A DNA stretch of 59,971 nucleotides from JACQFK01 sp964619955 (GTDB lineage: Bacteria > Planctomycetota > MHYJ01 > JACPRB01), in contig CAZUJF010000034.1 in assembly GCA_964619955.1 (NCBI GenBank), forward strand, positions 1 through 59,971, given 5' to 3'. Both the position numbers and the translations under genes were made by a program. The notes under the pieces were generated by a model. The model saw nothing but the letters and a program-made list of their open reading frames with translations. It searched no databases and had not been told where the DNA came from. This document shows positions 55,577 through 59,971 of the stretch, piece by piece; the first letter of the stretch is position 1, and every line of letters starts with the position of its first letter.

Positions 55577-57483
55577 CAGTATACCGGATCCTGGACCTTC
55601 ATCGGCGGGGCGGGACGGGACCTGAAGCGGATGAAGAGGAGGATCCCGAAGGCGGCGAGCAGGGAGAGGGCTCCGAGCCGTCGTCCCAGGGCGGCCTGGG
55701 GCGGCTCGAAGCTCAGGCTTACGAGGGCGGTGCCTCCAGGCAGGGATACCTGGATCAAGGTATCCCGGTGGCGCCTGAGGGGCGCCGCTGTGCCGTTGAT
55801 CTCGACCCGCCACCCCGGCCAGGCGGCTTCGCTCACGACCAGATCCGCCCCTTCCGTCGTGACCGCCTGGATCCGGATCTCGTGGGCGGCCGGCCTGCGG
55901 ACGTTCAGCGTGCCGGAGCCCCGGAGGAACCAGGCGGGGCCGCGGACCGTCGGGTCCTCCCAGAGTTGCACCCGCTCATGGACGCGGGTTCTTGTCCAGG
56001 GGGGCGGGAAATCCCCTTCCGCCGGAGCGACGATCCAGCGCACGTTCAGATCCCGCAGGATCTCCGGATCGCGCAGGCCGCGTCCACCGGGGAGCGTTTC
56101 CACCTCCGGGTGGATTTCCGTCCAGGCTCCGGCATAAACCCCCGACAGCGCGGCGGGCACCGGGTGGCCATAGCCCTTGAGCAGCTGAAAACCATGACCG
56201 GCGGGGCCCGCCTTCCACGTCGTGAGATCCAGCAGACGATGGCTGCTGCGCTCGGGACCGATATGCCGGGCGTACCACGGTTCCGGCCCGAGCTGCCCGG
56301 GTCCGTACGCGGAGAGGTGCAGGGCGGCCGCCAGCAGCAGATCCGCGCCGGCGAGTAGGACGGCGCCGCGGACCAGGCGCCTGCTGCGGACGGCGCCGAG
56401 TCCGAAGGCGGCCAGGAGCGACACGCAGAGGGCCGCGGCCCAGACGATCCGTTCGGGGATCCGGAAGCCGCCGAAGACCGGGAGCAGGCGTCCAAAAACG
56501 CCGCTGAAGGCTTCCAGCAGGAAGACCCCGAGCAGGGCGCTCCAGATCAGCACGGCGCGCCGCGGTCCGCGCGCCCAGGCGGCGGCCCCGAGGACCAGCG
56601 GCAGCAGCCCGACATAGACGACCTTTTCATCCCGAAGCCAGCTTTCCGCCGCGGGGCTCCAGATTCCCGGGGCGATCAGACCGCCGAGCAGATCCCGCAA
56701 GCCGAAGTCGTGATGGGTGCGGATGAGTTCCAGGACCGCGGCGTCGCCCCGGGTGGATCCGGCGGCGGCATCGAGTGCGGGCAGCAGGTGCGGCGCCGCG
56801 CCTCCGAGCGCCAGGAGAAGCGCGCCGGCGAGGCAGGCCAGCGTCGGACGGGTCAGCGGGCCCTCGATCAGGAGCAGCAGCCCGGCGAAGACGCCGGTCT
56901 GCAGGATGAACTGGGGCGACCCTCCGACGAACAGCAACCAGAGGCCGACGGCCAGCCCGAGGCAGCGGGGAAGATCGGGACGCTGCAGGCCCCGTCGAAG
57001 CCGGAAGAGGACCCAGGGGGCGAGGGCGGCCGCAACGAGGTTGGGCAAATGTCCGGCCTCGGCGCGGTACAGGAGCGGACAGGAGAGCCCGAACGCGATG
57101 CCGGCGAGCGCGGCGGCATCGCGTGAGAGCCGGTAGGAGCGGGCCAATCGGTAGGTGCCGGCGGCCGCCAGCGAGAGATGCAGGAAGACGAGCAGATCCC
57201 AGGCCGTCCCTTCGGGCAGCGCCAGTAGCAGAAGGTTCGGCGGATACAGGAAGTTGTTTTGGGTGCTTCCCTGGAAGGGGATCCCGGCGTACTGTCGCGG
57301 ATTCCAGCGGGGCAATTCCCCCGTCTCCCGCAGATGCTCCCGCGCGAAGCGGGCGTGGGGACCGAAGTAATCCCGGAAATCCTGCCCCGGGAAATGTCGA
57401 CCCGGGGCCAGGAAGGGAAGCGCCAGCAGCGCCAGCGGCAGGGCCAGCGCGAGGGACGCCTTCAGCCGGGGACCGGGATTCAC
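55576..57483 (-). CDS. YfhO-like multi-pass membrane protein
   Basis: The protein has 635 residues. About ten to twelve membrane helices occupy residues 8-415, with an early HFPGQDFRDYFGPHARFAREHL loop typical of GT-C-like membrane glycosyltransferases. A soluble C-terminal domain follows (about 420-600), with WPGWRVEINGTAAPLRRHRDTLIQVSLPGG, the hallmark of YfhO-type proteins, and a final helix about 605-622. It is coupled to the GT2-methyltransferase gene, which could make its lipid-linked sugar donor, suggesting modification of a surface polymer or protein. Confidence 0.82.
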   Translation of the reverse strand: MNPGPRLKASLALALPLALLALPFLAPGRHFPGQDFRDYFGPHARFAREHLRETGELPRWNPRQYAGIPFQGSTQNNFLYPPNLLLLALPEGTAWDLLVFLHLSLAAAGTYRLARSYRLSRDAAALAGIAFGLSCPLLYRAEAGHLPNLVAAALAPWVLFRLRRGLQRPDLPRCLGLAVGLWLLFVGGSPQFILQTGVFAGLLLLIEGPLTRPTLACLAGALLLALGGAAPHLLPALDAAAGSTRGDAAVLELIRTHHDFGLRDLLGGLIAPGIWSPAAESWLRDEKVVYVGLLPLVLGAAAWARGPRRAVLIWSALLGVFLLEAFSGVFGRLLPVFGGFRIPERIVWAAALCVSLLAAFGLGAVRSRRLVRGAVLLAGADLLLAAALHLSAYGPGQLGPEPWYARHIGPERSSHRLLDLTTWKAGPAGHGFQLLKGYGHPVPAALSGVYAGAWTEIHPEVETLPGGRGLRDPEILRDLNVRWIVAPAEGDFPPPWTRTRVHERVQLWEDPTVRGPAWFLRGSGTLNVRRPAAHEIRIQAVTTEGADLVVSEAAWPGWRVEINGTAAPLRRHRDTLIQVSLPGGTALVSLSFEPPQAALGRRLGALSLLAAFGILLFIRFRSRPAPPMKVQDPVY

Positions 57484-57489
57484 GGCCCT

Positions 57490-57532
57490 ATACTACGAGG
57501 TCCTTGTTGCGACGCGGAGGCCGAAGTAGAAT
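57490..57532. promoter_or_regulatory. divergent promoters for the YfhO-like gene (minus) and hbd (plus)
   Basis: Plus strand: TTGTTG (57504-57509), 17 nt, TAGAAT (57527-57532); the hbd ATG is 10 nt further. Minus strand: TAGTAT (57495-57490), 6 nt before the ATG at 57483. The two promoters overlap within about 45 bp and both imply leaderless or almost leaderless messages. Confidence 0.55.
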
Positions 57533-57542
57533 TCCCCCCTGA

Positions 57543-58400
57543 ATGGCCATCGAAACCGTCGGCGTGATCGGGTGCGGGCTCATGGGGGCCGGCATCGCCC
57601 AGGTCTGCGCCCAGAAGGGCTATCGGACGATCGTCCGCGAAGTGGACGACGCGGCGCTGAAGCGCGGCCTGGAGCGCATCCGCGGCTTCCTTTCCGAAGG
57701 CGTGCGGCGGGGCAAGGTGACGCAGGCGGACATGGACGCGACCCTGGGCCGCCTTTCCGGCACCACCGCGCTGGGAGACCTCAAGGACTGCGACCTCGTC
57801 ATCGAGGCGATCGTCGAGAATCTGGAGGAGAAGCGCCGGGTCTTCGCGGAACTGGACCGGGTCTGCAAGCCGTCCGCGATCCTGTCCTCGAACACCTCCA
57901 GCATCTCGATCACCGCGATGGCCGCCGTCACGAAGCGCATGGACCGCTGCGTCGGACTGCACTTCATGAACCCCGTGCCGCTCATGAAACTCGTGGAGAT
58001 CGTGCGCCCGGAGGTCACGTCGCCCGAGACCTACGACGAGGTCCGCCGCTTCGCGGAGTCGCTCGGCAAGACCACCGTCACCGCGAAGGACACGCCGGGC
58101 TTCATCGTCAACCTCCTGCTGGTGCCGTATCTGTGCGAGGCGGTGCGCGCCCTCGAGCAGGGCCTGGCGAGCAAGGAGGATCTCGACACCGCGCTGGAAC
58201 TCGGCTGCGGGATGCCCATGGGCCCGGTCAAGCTGCTGGATTTCGTGGGCCTCGACACGACGCTCTACATCATGGACGTCCTCTTCGACGAGTTCCACGA
58301 CCCCAAGTACGCCGCACCGCCGCTGCTGCGGCGCATGGTGCAGGCGGGCTTCCACGGAAAGAAGAGCGGCCGCGGATTCTACGAGTATCCGAAGAAATGA
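57543..58400 (+). CDS. hbd: 3-hydroxybutyryl-CoA dehydrogenase
   Basis: The protein has 285 residues. The Rossmann motif VGVIGCGLMGAGIAQ (NAD(P) binding) is followed by VIEAIVENLEEK, SNTSSISI, the catalytic His in GLHFMNPVPLMKLVEI, AKDTPGFIVN, and LGCGMPMGPVKLLDFVGLD. It oxidises or reduces 3-hydroxyacyl-CoA in butyrate metabolism or beta-oxidation. No thiolase or crotonase is in the window. The stop overlaps the downstream cyclophilin gene (ATGA). Confidence 0.94.
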   Translation: MAIETVGVIGCGLMGAGIAQVCAQKGYRTIVREVDDAALKRGLERIRGFLSEGVRRGKVTQADMDATLGRLSGTTALGDLKDCDLVIEAIVENLEEKRRVFAELDRVCKPSAILSSNTSSISITAMAAVTKRMDRCVGLHFMNPVPLMKLVEIVRPEVTSPETYDEVRRFAESLGKTTVTAKDTPGFIVNLLLVPYLCEAVRALEQGLASKEDLDTALELGCGMPMGPVKLLDFVGLDTTLYIMDVLFDEFHDPKYAAPPLLRRMVQAGFHGKKSGRGFYEYPKK

Positions 58401-59329
58401 AGATCCTCCTGATACTGCTTCTGGCCGCCGGACTGACGGAGGCCCAGGACCTCCGGCTCGGATTGGACGCGGCGGAGAAAGTGCTGCGTCCCGGCCGAAA
58501 GATGCTGCTGCGCTTCACGCTCGAGAATGCGGGCGCGGTCGAAACGAAGGTCGACGAGCCCGACACCTACCTCGAGGGGCTGGAGATCAGCGACCCCGAC
58601 GGCCGGGTCCTGAAGCCCGTGGGCAAGACCAAGGGGATCACGAGGCGCAGCGTGACGCTGGAGGCCGGCGGCTTCTTCGGGCGCAGCGTGGACGTCGGCG
58701 GCTTGCTGGCCGACGTCCCGGAGGACAAGGAAGGTTTCTACAGGTTCCGCTGGTCGTTCGGCGAGAGCGTGTCGAATGAGATCCGCCTGCAGGTCGTCCG
58801 CGACTGGATCGCCACCCTCGACACGAATCACGGAAAGATCTCGATGGAGCTGTATCCGCACGCGGCGCCGCTGCATGTGCGGAATTTCATGAAGCTGGCC
58901 CGCAGCGGCTTCTACTCGGGGACGCTGTTCCATCGGATCATCCCCGGCTTCATGATGCAGGGCGGGGCCCCCAAGGATCCGGGTTCCGACGTCAAACCGC
59001 TGCAGGCGGAATTCGGCGAGATCAAACACGTCTTCGGGACCGTGTCGATGGCCCGGACGAACGACCCCAACAGCGCGACGTCCCAGTTCTTCATCTGCTT
59101 CGGCGCCGTGCCGCATCTCGACCGCAACTACAGCGTCTTCGGCCAGGTGATCTCCGGCGAGGAGGTCGTCAAGGCGATCGAGAAGGTCAAGAGCGACCAT
59201 TCCCCGTGCAAGGGGTGCAACCGGACGGCGGACCGTCCCGGGGCCACCCCGTGCTGCGGGCGGCATCACCAGGACAAGCCGGAACAGGACGTGGTGCTCA
59301 AGTCCGTGACCCTGTCCGAACGGAAGTAA
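58397..59329 (+). CDS. secreted cyclophilin-type peptidyl-prolyl isomerase with N-terminal beta domain
   Basis: The protein has 310 residues with a signal peptide (MKILLILLLAAGLTEAQ). An N-terminal beta-sandwich-like domain spans about 20-135 (LRPGRKMLLRFTLENAGAVETKV). The cyclophilin domain spans about 137-310: FHRIIPGFMMQGG (active-site Arg), FGTVSMARTNDPNSATSQFFIC, HLDRNYSVFGQVISG. Near the C terminus a Cys/His-rich insertion (CKGC, then CCGRHH about 16 residues later) could bind metal. It catalyses proline isomerisation outside the cytoplasm. A paralogue follows. Confidence 0.92.
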   Translation: MKILLILLLAAGLTEAQDLRLGLDAAEKVLRPGRKMLLRFTLENAGAVETKVDEPDTYLEGLEISDPDGRVLKPVGKTKGITRRSVTLEAGGFFGRSVDVGGLLADVPEDKEGFYRFRWSFGESVSNEIRLQVVRDWIATLDTNHGKISMELYPHAAPLHVRNFMKLARSGFYSGTLFHRIIPGFMMQGGAPKDPGSDVKPLQAEFGEIKHVFGTVSMARTNDPNSATSQFFICFGAVPHLDRNYSVFGQVISGEEVVKAIEKVKSDHSPCKGCNRTADRPGATPCCGRHHQDKPEQDVVLKSVTLSERK

Positions 59330-59409
59330 AAGGTCTGGGCAGGCGCACGGCTCTGTGGTAAATAAGGGGCTCTAATTTCCGGAATCACCGCCGAATCGGA
59401 GGAACAGGG

Positions 59410-59971
59410 ATGTCCAGACTCGCGACCGCCGCTTTCATCGTGCTCGGCCTGGCCCGCACGGCCGCCGCGCAGGACCTCACCGTGACGCTGAGCGCCGACA
59501 AGGCCGCGATCGGCGAGGACGTGAACGCCGAGGTGACCGTCACCAACGCGACGGACAAGACGCTCGACGTCGCGGAGCTCGTGCTGGAAGACCGTTCGCT
59601 GAGCCTTGAGGTCACCTTCGAGGCGGCGCCCGGCAAACCGAAGACCTTCACGTTCAGCGCGCTGCGCCCGGATCCGCATGCCGCCGAGCGGATCGCCCCG
59701 GCGCGGGTGTCGCTGAAGGGGCGCAAGTCCCTGTCCACCGTGATCCGCCTTCCCGCGCTCCGCAGCGGGGCGCTGACGCTCACCGCGGTCTACAGGGGCG
59801 GCGAGAAAGAGGTCAAATCCGGGCCGCTGAGCCTCAAGGTGGCGGCGGGCGCGGACGGCGCGAGCCGGCTGGCGGCGCTCGTGTCCACCTCCCAGGGCGA
59901 CTTCCAGATCGACCTGCTGCCCGAGGAGGCGCCGCTGGGGGTGTCGCATTTCGTGTCGCTCGCCCGCCGGG
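59410..59971 (+). CDS. second cyclophilin-type isomerase, 5' part only
   Basis: The visible 187 codons include a signal peptide (MSRLATAAFIVLGLARTAAAQ), the same kind of N-terminal beta domain (VTLSADKAAIGEDVNAEVTVTNATDKTL) and the start of a cyclophilin fold (TSQGDFQIDLLPEEAPLGVSHFVSLARR), which aligns with the upstream gene. The rest lies beyond the window. GGAGG at 59397-59402 gives a classical ribosome site. Confidence 0.85.
   Translation, partial: MSRLATAAFIVLGLARTAAAQDLTVTLSADKAAIGEDVNAEVTVTNATDKTLDVAELVLEDRSLSLEVTFEAAPGKPKTFTFSALRPDPHAAERIAPARVSLKGRKSLSTVIRLPALRSGALTLTAVYRGGEKEVKSGPLSLKVAAGADGASRLAALVSTSQGDFQIDLLPEEAPLGVSHFVSLARR

Overview
The window is a GC-rich (roughly two thirds G+C), gene-dense stretch of a bacterial chromosome. 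I think it is a member of, or close to, the Planctomycetota. That rests on gene content: a DUF1080 protein, a secreted sulfatase, an FHA/Ser-Thr kinase with a very large extracytoplasmic half, a CcsA with the long N-terminal extension ending in a KLPVVHQGRVIPLDSFAR-type motif, solitary tandem type IV prepilins, many secreted proteases and propeller proteins, and very few operators. No rRNA, tRNA, phage, transposase or CRISPR array is seen.

Layout. 1-327: 5' part of kbl (minus). 412-9720: secreted/periplasmic proteins, namely a thioredoxin-NHL protein with an in-frame UGA at the redox Cys, a tricorn-like protease, an M28 peptidase with PDZ, an uncharacterised secreted protein, a beta-helix protein and a guanine-deaminase-like enzyme. 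9805-11418: Nfu N-domain protein overlapping bioB, then a small membrane protein. 11478-13434: HD-GYP regulator and an MBL hydrolase. 13445-18923: lipoprotein, ResB and CcsA (system II cytochrome c maturation), LarE and a DUF1080 protein. 18927-21748 (minus): GH57 branching enzyme and a DUF4912 protein. 21825-27185: sulfatase, copper P-type ATPase (minus), zinc-ribbon membrane protein, HEAT protein (minus). 27222-34339: Xer recombinase (minus), SurA-like lipoprotein, small protein, YggS, giant FHA-kinase, DUF167 protein. 34336-38224: Mrp/DUF971 (minus), a gene-free 0.9-kb gap holding a likely structured ncRNA with its own promoter and terminator, then DUF2203, IscU-like, DUF4149 and DUF309. 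38345-49263: eight translationally coupled amidohydrolase-like genes ending in a very long inverted-repeat terminator. 49403-51739: tilS and a lipoprotein. 51839-53550 (minus): two tandem prepilins. 53799-59971: small protein, GT2-methyltransferase fusion and YfhO-like protein (minus), Hbd, and two cyclophilin-type prolyl isomerases (the second cut by the window end).

Most interesting items. (1) A probable selenoprotein: UGA at 577-579 replaces exactly the first Cys of the CxxC of an NHLRC2-like thioredoxin domain. (2) The eight-gene, nine-domain amidohydrolase operon, in which only two members keep the metal-binding HxH. (3) A candidate new ncRNA at about 36196-36548. (4) A recurring promoter layout in which a -10 hexamer lies only 6-11 nt before the start codon, implying leaderless mRNAs for at least a dozen genes. 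(5) A 37-bp-arm hairpin at 49249-49322. (6) Octapeptide GxSE repeats in a DUF4912 protein paired with a GH57 enzyme.
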